Shown here one piece after another: positions 40,109 to 48,776 of a DNA stretch of 64,000 bases. Positions within the stretch are counted from its first letter, which is position 1. Every line of letters begins with the position of its first letter. The stretch is taken from contig NZ_BOQL01000080.1 in NCBI RefSeq assembly GCF_018332655.1, positions 62,001 through 126,000 on the forward strand, in the 5' to 3' direction. Source of the stretch: Actinoplanes auranticolor (GTDB lineage: Bacteria; Actinomycetota; Actinomycetes; Mycobacteriales; Micromonosporaceae). A program made the translations under genes and the position numbers. Under the pieces are notes generated by a model, which saw nothing but the letters and a program-made list of their open reading frames with translations, did no database searches and was not told the origin of the DNA.

Positions 40109-41758
40109 ATGGCAACTGACGATCTCCGCAGGCTGGCCGAGACCTGGCTGGCCGACGATCCCGACCCGGCCGCGCGTGACGAGCTCCGGGAGCTGCTCGC
40201 GCGGCTGCCGGAGAGCGCCGACGAGCTCGCCGACCGGTTCGCCGGCCCGCTGACCTTCGGCACGGCCGGGCTGCGCGGCCGGCTGCGGGCCGGGCCGAAC
40301 GGGATGAACCTCGCGGTGGTCACCCGCGCCGCGGCCGGCCTGATCGGCTGGCTGGGCGCACAGGGCGGGCAGGGACCGCTGATCATCGGTTACGACGCCC
40401 GGTACGGCTCGCGCGACTTCGCCGAGCAGACAGCGCGGGTGGCCACGGCGGCCGGACGGACGGCCCTGCTGCTGCCCCGCCCGCTGCCGACGCCGGTGCT
40501 GGCCTACGCGGTGCGGAAGCTGGACGCCGTGGCCGGGGTCATGGTCACCGCCAGCCACAACCCGCCCCAGGACAACGGCTACAAGGTCTACCTGGGCGCT
40601 CAGCTCGGCGGTCCGGCCGGGGCCGGCGCGCAGATCGTCCCGCCCGCCGACGCGGGCATCGAGGCCGCCATTCAGACGGTGGGCCACGTCGCCGAGGTCC
40701 CGCTGGGTGAGCCCGGCACGGTCCTGGACGAGACGATCGTCCAGGGGTACGTGGACAGCGCGGCCGCCGTCGTCGCCGCCGGTCCCCGCGACCTGAAGGT
40801 GGCGTACACGCCGTTGCACGGGGTCGGCGGCAAGGTGCTCGCCGCGACGTTCGCCGCCGCGGGTTTCGCCGCCCCGGCCGTGGTCGCCGAGCAGGCCGAG
40901 CCCGACCCGGCGTTCCCGACCGTCGCGTTCCCCAACCCGGAGGAGCCGGGCGCGATGGACCTGCTGCTGGCCCTGGCCGGGCGGGCCGGCGCCGATCTGG
41001 CCATCGCCAACGACCCGGACGCCGACCGGTGCGCCATCGCGATCCCGGGCAGCGAGCCGGGCAGCTGGCGGGCGCTGAGCGGGGACGAGCTGGGGGTGCT
41101 GCTCGCCGACCACCTGATCCGCCGCGGGGTGCCGGGCACGTACGCGACCACGATCGTCTCCTCGACGCTGCTGCGGGCCCTGTGCACCGCCCGGGGCGTG
41201 CCGTACGCGGAGACCCTGACCGGCTTCAAGTGGATCGTCCGGGGCGCCGAGGGGCTCGCGTACGGCTACGAGGAGGCGCTGGGCTACTGCGTCGCGCCGG
41301 ACCTCGTCCGCGACAAGGACGGCATCACCGCGGCGGTGACCATCGCCGATCTGGCCGCCACGCTCAAGGCCGAGGGACGTTCCCTGGCCGACCGCCTCGA
41401 CGAGCTGGACGCTGAGTTCGGCGTGCACCGCACCGGGCAGGTCTCGATGCGGGTGGAGGACCTGAGCCTGATCACCACCACCATGGCCCGGATCCGGCAG
41501 GACCCGCCGAAGAGCCTGCTCGGCGACGCGGTGACCGAGGTCGAGGACCGGTTGCCGGACGCCGACGTGCTGACTCTGCGCACGGCGCGGGCCCGGGTGG
41601 TCATCCGGCCGTCCGGCACCGAGCCGAAGCTCAAGGCGTACCTGGAAGTGGTCGAGCCGGTGACCGACGGTGACCTGGCCGCGGCCCGGTCGCGCGCGGT
41701 GGCCGCGATGGACAGCGGGCTGCGCCCAGAGATCTCCGCCGCCCTCGGCCTGGCCTGA
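40109..41758 (+). CDS. Phosphomannomutase/phosphoglucomutase (PmmB-like)
   Basis: This 549-residue alpha-D-phosphohexomutase has all four active-site loops: TASHNPP with phosphoserine Ser149, metal loop DPDADRCAIAI, sugar-binding GFKWIVRGAEG with EEALGY (the E-E-x-x-G-Y/S motif), and phosphate-binding RPSGTEPKLKAYL. The length fits the long PmmB/phosphopentomutase-like branch. It interconverts hexose 1- and 6-phosphates, or acts on ribose phosphates in the related branch. It could supply sugar nucleotides to the glycan locus at 42.5-62.3 kb. Confidence 0.9.
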   Translation: MATDDLRRLAETWLADDPDPAARDELRELLARLPESADELADRFAGPLTFGTAGLRGRLRAGPNGMNLAVVTRAAAGLIGWLGAQGGQGPLIIGYDARYGSRDFAEQTARVATAAGRTALLLPRPLPTPVLAYAVRKLDAVAGVMVTASHNPPQDNGYKVYLGAQLGGPAGAGAQIVPPADAGIEAAIQTVGHVAEVPLGEPGTVLDETIVQGYVDSAAAVVAAGPRDLKVAYTPLHGVGGKVLAATFAAAGFAAPAVVAEQAEPDPAFPTVAFPNPEEPGAMDLLLALAGRAGADLAIANDPDADRCAIAIPGSEPGSWRALSGDELGVLLADHLIRRGVPGTYATTIVSSTLLRALCTARGVPYAETLTGFKWIVRGAEGLAYGYEEALGYCVAPDLVRDKDGITAAVTIADLAATLKAEGRSLADRLDELDAEFGVHRTGQVSMRVEDLSLITTTMARIRQDPPKSLLGDAVTEVEDRLPDADVLTLRTARARVVIRPSGTEPKLKAYLEVVEPVTDGDLAAARSRAVAAMDSGLRPEISAALGLA

Positions 41759-41768
41759 ACGCTGGTGG

Positions 41769-41789
41769 CCGGGGCCGCCAGGGCCCCGG
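41769..41789. terminator. Convergent terminator hairpin
   Basis: CCGGGGCC (41769-41776), loop GCCAG, GGCCCCGG (41782-41789). It sits in the 38 bases between the phosphomutase and the convergent GOLPH3-like gene. There is no T-run, as is usual in high-GC actinobacteria. Confidence 0.55.
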
Positions 41790-41796
41790 TCCCGCG

Positions 41797-42480
41797 TCAG
41801 ATCACCTTCGGGGCGCCCAGGGCCGCGCTGATCGCGCGGCTCAGAGTGGCCACCACCAGAGCAACGCTCGGGCGCACGATCGAGTCCTCGAGGTTCATGG
41901 TGCCGGAGAAGCCGGCGCCGCTGGCGATCTGCTCCAGCCGCTGGTGGGCCCGGGCGGCCTCCTCCGGCGGCAGCCGCAGCGCGGGCTCCATCCGGGTCGC
42001 CACGAGCAGGGTGGCCAGGGCCGCGGTCCGCTCGTCCGGCGGCGCGTCGGTGATCAGCGCCTCGGCCAGCCGCTTACGGATCTCGGCCTCGTAGGCGGGG
42101 TCGGCCGTCGGGTAGCGGTGCACGTGGATGTGACCCATCTGGGTCTCGTCCACGTCGCGGACCACACCGCGGTCGATCAGGTCCTGCAGGACCCGGTTGC
42201 GCAGGTTGTGCCGCAGCCGCTGCACCCACTGGGCCGGGGTGTGCGGCTCGTCCGCGGCGGCCTTGGCCAGCACCAGGTCCGCGATCGGGTCACCGATCGG
42301 TGTCGGGTCGTTGACGACCAGGTTCCCGTTCACGTAGGCGATCCGGCCGGCCAGCGCGAGGTCCACCAGCACGGCCGCGGACATCCCGAGGTCGAGCCCG
42401 ATGCGGGAACCGGTCGCCTTGCCGGTCTGGTCGTCGTACGCGAGGAGGAGGAGTTCCTCAGCGAGCGCGATGGAGGTCAT
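41797..42480 (-). CDS. GOLPH3/VPS74 (GPP34)-family protein
   Basis: This 227-residue helical protein begins ALAEELLLLAYDDQTGK, followed by LDLGMSAAVLVDLALAGRI and VQRLRHNLRNRVLQDLIDRGVV, the pattern of the GPP34 family. In eukaryotes GOLPH3/Vps74 binds phosphoinositides and retains Golgi glycosyltransferases. Bacterial members are common in actinobacteria but uncharacterised. It stands next to a large glycosyltransferase gene (42503) and may help tether such enzymes at the membrane, which is inference. TATCGT (complement of 42487-42492) lies six bases before the ATG, so a leaderless mRNA is expected. Confidence 0.85.
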   Translation of the reverse strand: MTSIALAEELLLLAYDDQTGKATGSRIGLDLGMSAAVLVDLALAGRIAYVNGNLVVNDPTPIGDPIADLVLAKAAADEPHTPAQWVQRLRHNLRNRVLQDLIDRGVVRDVDETQMGHIHVHRYPTADPAYEAEIRKRLAEALITDAPPDERTAALATLLVATRMEPALRLPPEEAARAHQRLEQIASGAGFSGTMNLEDSIVRPSVALVVATLSRAISAALGAPKVI

Positions 42481-42486
42481 GGCAAA

Positions 42487-42492
42487 ACGATA
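42487..42492 (-). promoter_or_regulatory. -10 element of the GOLPH3-like gene
   Basis: Complement TATCGT, six bases before ATG 42480. It falls in the 22-base space after the stop of the glycosyltransferase gene, so the GOLPH3-like gene has its own start of transcription. Confidence 0.5.
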
Positions 42493-42502
42493 GTGGCCTC
42501 AG

Positions 42503-45500
42503 TCACGCCGCCTCCACCGCCACTCCCTTTCCTCCGGCGGCGAGCAACCAGTCGACCAGCCGTTCGGCCGCGCGGCCGTCGCCGGTGGTCGCGTGGCTCT
42601 CGGCGAACGCCTTGGCGGCCCCCGCGTGTTCGGCGGCGAGCGTGTCGATGGCCCGCACCGCCGCCACCACCTCGGCGGAGGTCCGTAGCAGCGGTCCCGG
42701 GGCGACGGTGGCCAGGTCGACGTTCAGTCCCGGGGAGGCCGCGAACTCGGTCAGGTCCGGAACGTAGAGCAGGGTCGGCCGGCCGGTGACCGCGAAGTCG
42801 GCCAGCAGCGCCGAGTAGTCGGTGATCAGCGCGTCGGCGGCAGCCAGCAGCTCGGCCACCCGTGGATGTCCGGAGACGTCGAGCACCCCCGGCACCAGGC
42901 CGAGCACGTCGTCGCCGAGGGCCGGATGCCGGCGGACCAGCAGCACGTGGCCGGCGGGCAGGGCCGCCACGACAGCGGGCAGGTCCAGCAGCTTGCCGGG
43001 ATCGCTCCAGCCGCGTTTGCGCAGGTCCATCGGGCGCCGGGTGGGGGCGTACAGGACCAGGCGGGTGCCGGCGGGCAGGCCCAGGCGGTCGAGGACCCCG
43101 GCCCGGGCCGCGTCGGCGTCCAGGGTGGTGAGCAGGTCGTCGCCCGGGCGCCCGTACTCCAGCACCGGGCCGTCGAAGCGCAGCTCCCGGCGCAGCAGCG
43201 GAGTGGCCGAGGGGCCCGGGGAGGCGAGGGCGGTCCAGCTCGCCGCGTCGGAGTCGAGCTGCTCGATCAGTTCCCGGCCGAGCGGGTGACCGACCGCCGT
43301 GGCGCCGAAGCGGGCGACCGGCCAGCCCCCGGCCAGCCGGAGCACCACCTGACCCTCGCGCGGGCGGAACCAGCGCGGCAGGTCGTCGTTGGTGACGATC
43401 CAGCGGCTGGTGGTCAGGGCGGCGTACCACGCCTCGCTGCCGTGGGTGACCGGCTCGGCGCCCGGCGGCACCGGCCGGCCGCGCTCGATCGTCCAACGGG
43501 CCACCGGAGCCTGGGGCCGGCGGATCAGCTCGGCGAGCAGCGCGGCGGGATCGTCGGTGAAGCGGCGGTCCGGCGCGGCGTCGAAGAGCACGGCGTCCCG
43601 CAGGGCGGGCCGGGTGGCGAGCGGGGCGTACGCGGCCCGCAGCCGGTCCTGCTCGGCCGGGTCCGGCTCGGGTGTCTCGACGACCAGGACCGTGCGCTCC
43701 TCACCGGCCGATCGCAGCACGGTGCGTACCCCGTCCGCGACGGTCGCCGAGGCCGGCAGGCCCGCGAGGACCGCGCCGGTGAAGCCGAGGCTGGTGGTGG
43801 TCAGGTGATGCACCCCGGCGGACCGGAACGACAGGTCCCACATGCCCGCCAACAGCGGCAACGGTCCGGCCAGGCCGGGCACCGCCGCGGGGTCGACGAC
43901 CACCTGCCAGCGCCCGTCCACGACCCGCAGCGGCAGGCTGAGGTCCTTGCGGCGGCCGCGCAGCCGCAGCAGCAGCTCCCCCTCGACGTCGCTGGGGCTG
44001 TCGCCGCTGAGCACCAGGGCCCCGTCGGGACGCCAGCCGGCGAACGTCACCACCGGACCGGCCGGCCGGGTACGCAGGAAGACGTGCCCGGCGGCCGAGA
44101 CGGCGGTGTAGACCTCGTCGGTGCCCCGCACGGTCCGCACCGGCTCGTAGCCGTCGTCGGCCACGAGCTGGACCGGCTTGTCCCGGACCACGATGTCGAC
44201 CTGGAAACGCTGGGTGTAGAGGCCGGCGGCGTGGTTGTCGTCGGTGACGTCGAGGGCGATGCCGGCCAGCGGGAGGCGCGCGGTGAAGGCGAAGCCGTCC
44301 GGGACCTGGCTCACCTCGGCCGGCACCCGGTGCGTGACGACGCCGCGGACCCGGCTCAGCTCGATCCGGACCGGGCCCGCAGGCCTGCTGCGCAGCAGGC
44401 CCCGCAGCACCAGGTCGTCGCCGTCGAGGTGGCTCGCGGTGAGCCAGCCGTCCGACTTGCTGATCCGCAGCCGCAGCCGGCCCTTGGTTTCGACCGGGGC
44501 GACCCAGACGCCGGGTGCCAGCTGCCGTCGGGGCAGCGGATCGGCCCAGCCCTCGGACATCCGCAGGCCCGCGCGGCGGACCGTGATGCCGCGGGCGGCG
44601 GCGACCGCGACCGTCCAGCTGCCGCTGCGCCACACCTTGCCGTTGCGCATGACCGCCGGATCGATGGTGACGGCGAAGCCCGCCGCCTGCTCGGCGGGAT
44701 TCGCCCCCGGGTCGCGGTGGGCCCGGGCCCGCAGCGGGATCCGGCGCCGGCCGCCGTCGCTGGAGAGCCACAGCAACCGCAGCGAGCCGAATCGGCGCGG
44801 CGGGCCGCCCGGTACATAGGCGTAGCCGGTCAGCTCCAGCCGGCCGTCACGCCAGGCGAGACTGCGGACGGCCGACTCCAGCGGCCGCTGCGGTGGCACC
44901 TTCGGCTTGCGGAAGCCGCGATCGATGAGCTCGATCAGCTCGTCGAGGCGGCGGTCGCGGATCAGCTGCCAGTGCCGGCGGACCTTGCCGGGCTGCCGGT
45001 CGACCGCGCCCGGGTCGACCTCGGCGAGATAGGCGGTGGCCAGCTCCAGGAACGTCTCGCGGAACTCGGGCGAGGCCGCCGGGAGGAACTTGAGATAGCT
45101 GCTGAGCTTGTCCCAGATCGCCTGCTCCTCGTACACCCGCAGGAGCTCGTCCTGGCCGGCGTCACGGAGCAGCTCGCGGGTGAGGTTGACCGAGAAGAAG
45201 CGGTCGACGAGGTTGCGCAGGTCGTTGTTGGACTGGGTGATCGAGCGGACCGCGCCCTCGCGGACCCGCCAGAAGTAGATCGGCTCGTTGACGACCGCGA
45301 CGCTGCGGGCCAGGGCGTGCGCCGGCACGGTGACCGGCACGTCCTCGAAGAGCCGGCCGACCGGGAACTCGAAGCGGTGCGCGTCGTAGAAGTCACGGCG
45401 GTACAGCTTGTTCCAGATCGTGCGGTCGCGCAGCAGCTCCGGCCGGCGGGTGACGTGCGTGTTCAGGTCGGTGGCGGCGATCGCCTCGTTGTGCGGCGCG

Positions 45501-45898
45501 CCCCGGTACGTCCCGCGTGAGGAGTACCGCCGTACGGCACCGCTGGCGAAGTCCGCCCCGCCGGCCAGGGCGTGCACCAGCAGCTCGTACGCGTGCGCGG
45601 CGAGCACGTCGTCGCTGTCGACGAAGGCCAGGTACTCGCCCTTCGCGGCCGGCACGGCGACGTTGCGGGCGGCGCTCAGCCCGGCGTTGGCCTGCCGGAT
45701 GAGCTCGAAACGGGGATCGGTCGCCGCGAACTCCGCGGCGATGGTGGCCGACCCGTCGGTGCTGCCGTCGTCGACCATCAGCACCTGCAGGTCGCGGTAC
45801 GTCTGCGCGCGCAGCGAGTCGAGGCAGTCGCGCAGGAAGGGCTCCACGTCGTAGATCGGCACGATGACGCTGACCAGCCCGGGGATCCGCTCAGACAT
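42503..45898 (-). CDS. Bifunctional GT2 glycosyltransferase / teichoic-type polymerase, long form
   Basis: ATG 45898 overlaps the preceding gene by eight bases and gives 1,131 residues. Residues 1-~240 are a family 2 glycosyltransferase (SVIVPIYDVEPFLRDCLDSL, MVDDGSTDGS, FVDSDD as metal-binding acid). A long middle part (~340-740) has repeated beta-rich modules with no known fold. The C-terminal ~380 residues are a CDP-glycerol-type phosphotransferase: YAPTRRP, LLVRRHP, ADALITDYSALLADF. It probably adds a sugar and a polyol phosphate in building a wall polymer on the inner membrane face. It pairs with the shorter homologue at 45891. Confidence 0.85.
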   Translation of the reverse strand: MSERIPGLVSVIVPIYDVEPFLRDCLDSLRAQTYRDLQVLMVDDGSTDGSATIAAEFAATDPRFELIRQANAGLSAARNVAVPAAKGEYLAFVDSDDVLAAHAYELLVHALAGGADFASGAVRRYSSRGTYRGAPHNEAIAATDLNTHVTRRPELLRDRTIWNKLYRRDFYDAHRFEFPVGRLFEDVPVTVPAHALARSVAVVNEPIYFWRVREGAVRSITQSNNDLRNLVDRFFSVNLTRELLRDAGQDELLRVYEEQAIWDKLSSYLKFLPAASPEFRETFLELATAYLAEVDPGAVDRQPGKVRRHWQLIRDRRLDELIELIDRGFRKPKVPPQRPLESAVRSLAWRDGRLELTGYAYVPGGPPRRFGSLRLLWLSSDGGRRRIPLRARAHRDPGANPAEQAAGFAVTIDPAVMRNGKVWRSGSWTVAVAAARGITVRRAGLRMSEGWADPLPRRQLAPGVWVAPVETKGRLRLRISKSDGWLTASHLDGDDLVLRGLLRSRPAGPVRIELSRVRGVVTHRVPAEVSQVPDGFAFTARLPLAGIALDVTDDNHAAGLYTQRFQVDIVVRDKPVQLVADDGYEPVRTVRGTDEVYTAVSAAGHVFLRTRPAGPVVTFAGWRPDGALVLSGDSPSDVEGELLLRLRGRRKDLSLPLRVVDGRWQVVVDPAAVPGLAGPLPLLAGMWDLSFRSAGVHHLTTTSLGFTGAVLAGLPASATVADGVRTVLRSAGEERTVLVVETPEPDPAEQDRLRAAYAPLATRPALRDAVLFDAAPDRRFTDDPAALLAELIRRPQAPVARWTIERGRPVPPGAEPVTHGSEAWYAALTTSRWIVTNDDLPRWFRPREGQVVLRLAGGWPVARFGATAVGHPLGRELIEQLDSDAASWTALASPGPSATPLLRRELRFDGPVLEYGRPGDDLLTTLDADAARAGVLDRLGLPAGTRLVLYAPTRRPMDLRKRGWSDPGKLLDLPAVVAALPAGHVLLVRRHPALGDDVLGLVPGVLDVSGHPRVAELLAAADALITDYSALLADFAVTGRPTLLYVPDLTEFAASPGLNVDLATVAPGPLLRTSAEVVAAVRAIDTLAAEHAGAAKAFAESHATTGDGRAAERLVDWLLAAGGKGVAVEAA

Positions 45899-48020
45899 CG
45901 GCGAACACCCGCCGGACCACACGCTCGGCGGCGTGGCCGTCCTCCAGGGCACAGAAGCGCGCCCGGAACCGGGCCCGGGCCCCGGCCGCCTCCGGGCTGT
46001 CCACCTGGCCGGTGCGGAACGCGGCCACCAGCTCGTCGAACGTGCGGGTGAACGTGCCCGGGTGCTCCTTCTCCAGGTCGAACGTGACGCCCCGCACCGC
46101 CCGGTAGATCTCCCAGTCCGGCGCGAAGATGATCAGCGGCCGGTCCAGCACGGCGTAGTCGAACATCACCGAGGAGAAGTCGGTGATCAGCGCGTCGGCC
46201 GCCAGGTAGAGCGTCTCCACCGCGGGGAACGCGGACACGTCGACGACCCGCGGGTGCAGGGGCGGGAAGCCGGCGAGACCGTAGAAGTAGTGGCCGCGCA
46301 GCAGCACCCGGGTGTCCGGCCCCAGCGCCTCGGCGAGGGCGTCGACGTCCAGCACCGGGGTGAAGGTCGCGTGCCACTCGCGGTGCGTCGGGGTGTACAG
46401 CACGACCCGCTCGCCGGGCGCGAGGCCCAGCTCGGCGCGGGCCGCCGCGACGTCACGCTCGGTGGCCAGGGCCAGCCGGTCGTTGCGCGGATAGCCGGTC
46501 TCCAGCGTCTCGCCCCGGATCGGGAACTGCCGGTCCCAGAGCAGGGTGGTGTGCCGGTTGGCGGTGATGCTGAAGTCCCACTTGGCGATGTTGCGGCGCA
46601 TCCGCTCGGCGTCGAAGGTGGCCGTGGACGCCGGGAACTTCGGCTGGTCCAAGCCCATGGTCTTGAGCGGCGTGCCGTGGTGCGTCTGCACGTGGACGGC
46701 CCCGGGGCGCTTGACCACTTCCGGCGGGAAGGTGGCGTTGTTGATCAGATACTTCGCGCGGGCGATGGTGCGGTAGTACGCCCGGCTGCCGGCCACGACG
46801 TGCTCGACGCCCGCGGGCAACGGCCGGTGCCCCCGCTTGACCACCCAGACGCCCCGGACGCCGGGGGCCAGTTCCCTGGCCTTCTCGTAGATGGCGGCCG
46901 GGTTGCAGGCGTAACCGCGATACCAGTACGCGGCGTAGACGGCCAGGCTCTCGTCGATGGGGCGGCGCAGCTGCCACCTGTAGTACCAGCGCAGGGCGGG
47001 CTTCCGCAGGCGCGCCCTGGCAGTGCGCGGCACCCGGCGGGCCGAGCGCGCCAGGCCGGTCACACCGCGCAACGCCCGGTAGGCCGCGAAGGAGTCGGCG
47101 GCGAGCAGCTTGAGCCGCAGCCCGGCGGCGCCACCGGTCTCGTGCTTGCGCAGCAACTGGGACACCGCGGTGAACATCGCCCGGCGGGCGGCGTGCGGCA
47201 CCCGCGAATCGTCCTCGACGATCGCCAGCAGCTCGGTCACCGCCCGGTCCAGCGCGCGCCGGCGCAGCTCCGGCGGGGCGCCGGCGACCGGCGCGCGGCT
47301 CAGGGCGTCGTCGTACTGCGCGACCGCGTCGGCGTGCCGGGGCGAGCGGGTCGTGCGGATCGAGCGGTCGCGGTCCAGCCGGTGGATGTAACAGGCGGGT
47401 GCGAACGTCGCGGCGGTGCCGGCTTCGGTCAGGACCGCGTACGCGAACGCGACGTCCTCGTACCAGCCGGGCCGGAAACGGATGCCGGAGTCGATCAGGA
47501 ACTGCCGCCGCACGATCAGCGCGCCGAGCGGAGGTGCCGGCCGGGTCAACGCCTCAAGTGACGATCTTGCCTCGGTTTTCCGCCGCGGGGTCGGCTCGGC
47601 GCCGGTGCTCGCGGACTCCGGCGTACGCCAGCCCGACACGGACCTGTTCCACCGTTCCCGCGCGGCCCCGACGACCAGTACGTCCGGCTTCTCCTCGCGC
47701 AGTCGCGCCTCCACCGCGGCCAGCGCCCCGGGCACGATCCGGTCGTCGCCGTCGACGAACCAGACGTATTCACCGGTGGCGCGCTCCAGGCCGGCGTTGC
47801 GGGCCGGGCCGGGGCCACCGGTGGTCGCGAGGTGCACCACGGTCAGCCGGGAGTCGCGGGCGGCCCGCTCGTCGAGCACCTCGCCGCCGTGGTCCGGTGA
47901 CGCGTCATCGACGCCGATCACCTCGGCGTCCACCGTCTGCTGATCGAGAACCGAGGACAGCGCCTCGGCGAGATAACCCTGCACGCCCCACGTGGGAACG
48001 ACGACGCTGATCATGGTCAT
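45891..48020 (-). CDS. Bifunctional GT2 glycosyltransferase / CDP-glycerol glycerophosphotransferase
   Basis: ATG 48020 (or 48014) gives 709 residues. The N-terminal ~250 residues are a GT2 domain (SVVVPTWGVQGYLAEAL, GVDDASPDHG, FVDGDDRIVP). Residues ~330-709 match TagB/TagF-type glycerophosphotransferases: QTHHGTPLKTMGLDQ (catalytic His), LYTPTHREWH, LLRGHYFY, ADALITDFSSVMFDYAVLDRP. It should transfer glycerol- or ribitol-phosphate from CDP-polyol to a lipid-linked chain. A teichoic-acid-like wall polymer is therefore expected. It is transcribed ahead of the longer fusion at 42503. Confidence 0.9.
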   Translation of the reverse strand: MTMISVVVPTWGVQGYLAEALSSVLDQQTVDAEVIGVDDASPDHGGEVLDERAARDSRLTVVHLATTGGPGPARNAGLERATGEYVWFVDGDDRIVPGALAAVEARLREEKPDVLVVGAARERWNRSVSGWRTPESASTGAEPTPRRKTEARSSLEALTRPAPPLGALIVRRQFLIDSGIRFRPGWYEDVAFAYAVLTEAGTAATFAPACYIHRLDRDRSIRTTRSPRHADAVAQYDDALSRAPVAGAPPELRRRALDRAVTELLAIVEDDSRVPHAARRAMFTAVSQLLRKHETGGAAGLRLKLLAADSFAAYRALRGVTGLARSARRVPRTARARLRKPALRWYYRWQLRRPIDESLAVYAAYWYRGYACNPAAIYEKARELAPGVRGVWVVKRGHRPLPAGVEHVVAGSRAYYRTIARAKYLINNATFPPEVVKRPGAVHVQTHHGTPLKTMGLDQPKFPASTATFDAERMRRNIAKWDFSITANRHTTLLWDRQFPIRGETLETGYPRNDRLALATERDVAAARAELGLAPGERVVLYTPTHREWHATFTPVLDVDALAEALGPDTRVLLRGHYFYGLAGFPPLHPRVVDVSAFPAVETLYLAADALITDFSSVMFDYAVLDRPLIIFAPDWEIYRAVRGVTFDLEKEHPGTFTRTFDELVAAFRTGQVDSPEAAGARARFRARFCALEDGHAAERVVRRVFADV

Positions 48021-48142
48021 AGAAGTGCGTAGGCCGTCCGTACGAGATCCGCCAGAGGAGAAAGCCCAGGTTAGCACCGGTGATATTCCGGAATTGTTTC
48101 CCCGATTTCGGCTGTGTGCTCCTCAGGGCTCACACTGCACTG

Positions 48143-48688
48143 ATGGATCACACCCACAATGACACCGACGCCGGCAGCGCCCGGCCGCCGTTCGTGCACC
48201 CCTCCGCGGACGTGGAGGAGGGTGCCACGCTGGGCGCCGGCACCAAGGTCTGGCACCTCGCGCACGTGCGCTCGTCCGCCGTGGTCGGCGACGACTGCGT
48301 GATCGGCCGCAACGTCTACCTCGACGCCAACGCCGTCGTGGGCAGCCGCGTGAAGATTCAGAACAACGTCTCGGTCTACCAGGGCGTCACGATCGAGGAC
48401 GAGGTCTTCGTCGGCCCGTGCGCGGTCTTCACCAACGACCTGCGGCCCCGGGCGCAGAACCCGGACTGGAAGATCACCCCGACGCTGGTCCGCCGGGGCG
48501 CCTCGATCGGCGCCAACGCGACGCTGATCTGCGGCATCGAGGTCGGCGAGTACGCGATGATCGCGGCCGGCTCGGTGGTGACCAAGGACGTCCAGCCCTA
48601 CCAGCTGGTGGCCGGCAACCCGGCCCGGCCCAAGGGCTGGGTGGACGAGACCGGGGAGATCGTCAGCCGCGAGATCGAGCGGGGCTGA
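48143..48688 (+). CDS. Left-handed beta-helix N-acetyltransferase (WbpD/WlbB-like)
   Basis: ATG 48143 gives 181 residues made of hexapeptide repeats: FVHPSADVEEGATLGAGTKVWH, VVGDDCVIGRNVYLDANAVVG, VKIQNNVSVYQGVTIEDEVFVGPCAVFTNDLRPR. The KIQNNVSVYQGV segment and the FTNDLRPRAQN loop are typical of acetyltransferases that acetylate a 3-amino group on UDP-sugars (WbpD/WlbB, FdtC). The expected substrate is UDP-2-acetamido-3-amino-glucuronic acid, made by the Gfo/Idh and DegT enzymes encoded at 60209-62322. The start has no clear ribosome site. Confidence 0.85.
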   Translation: MDHTHNDTDAGSARPPFVHPSADVEEGATLGAGTKVWHLAHVRSSAVVGDDCVIGRNVYLDANAVVGSRVKIQNNVSVYQGVTIEDEVFVGPCAVFTNDLRPRAQNPDWKITPTLVRRGASIGANATLICGIEVGEYAMIAAGSVVTKDVQPYQLVAGNPARPKGWVDETGEIVSREIERG

Positions 48689-48702
48689 CGAGGCCGGAGC
48701 TT

Positions 48703-48728
48703 CCCGGGGCGGCCGCGGCCGCCCCGGG
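48703..48728. terminator. 26-base perfect palindrome, convergent terminator
   Basis: CCCGGGGCGGCC (48703-48714), GC, GGCCGCCCCGGG (48717-48728). T/A and T/G pairs extend it by two. It lies between the acetyltransferase and the convergent dehydrogenase and would end both transcripts. Confidence 0.7.
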
Positions 48729-48776
48729 AGTGGGCTCATCTAACGAACTTGCATGGGTTTTCCGCCGCGGGTGGGC

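Noticed and set aside
38108..41428. Long minus-strand frame (about 1,145 codons) opposite the kinase and phosphomutase
   Set aside because: The composition is His/Arg/Gly-rich noise, while the plus strand has all kinase and mutase motifs in order.
42866..45520. 884-codon plus-strand frame opposite the long fusion
   Set aside because: It has no motif and is rich in Arg/Gly/Gln. The minus frame has GT2 and phosphotransferase motifs.
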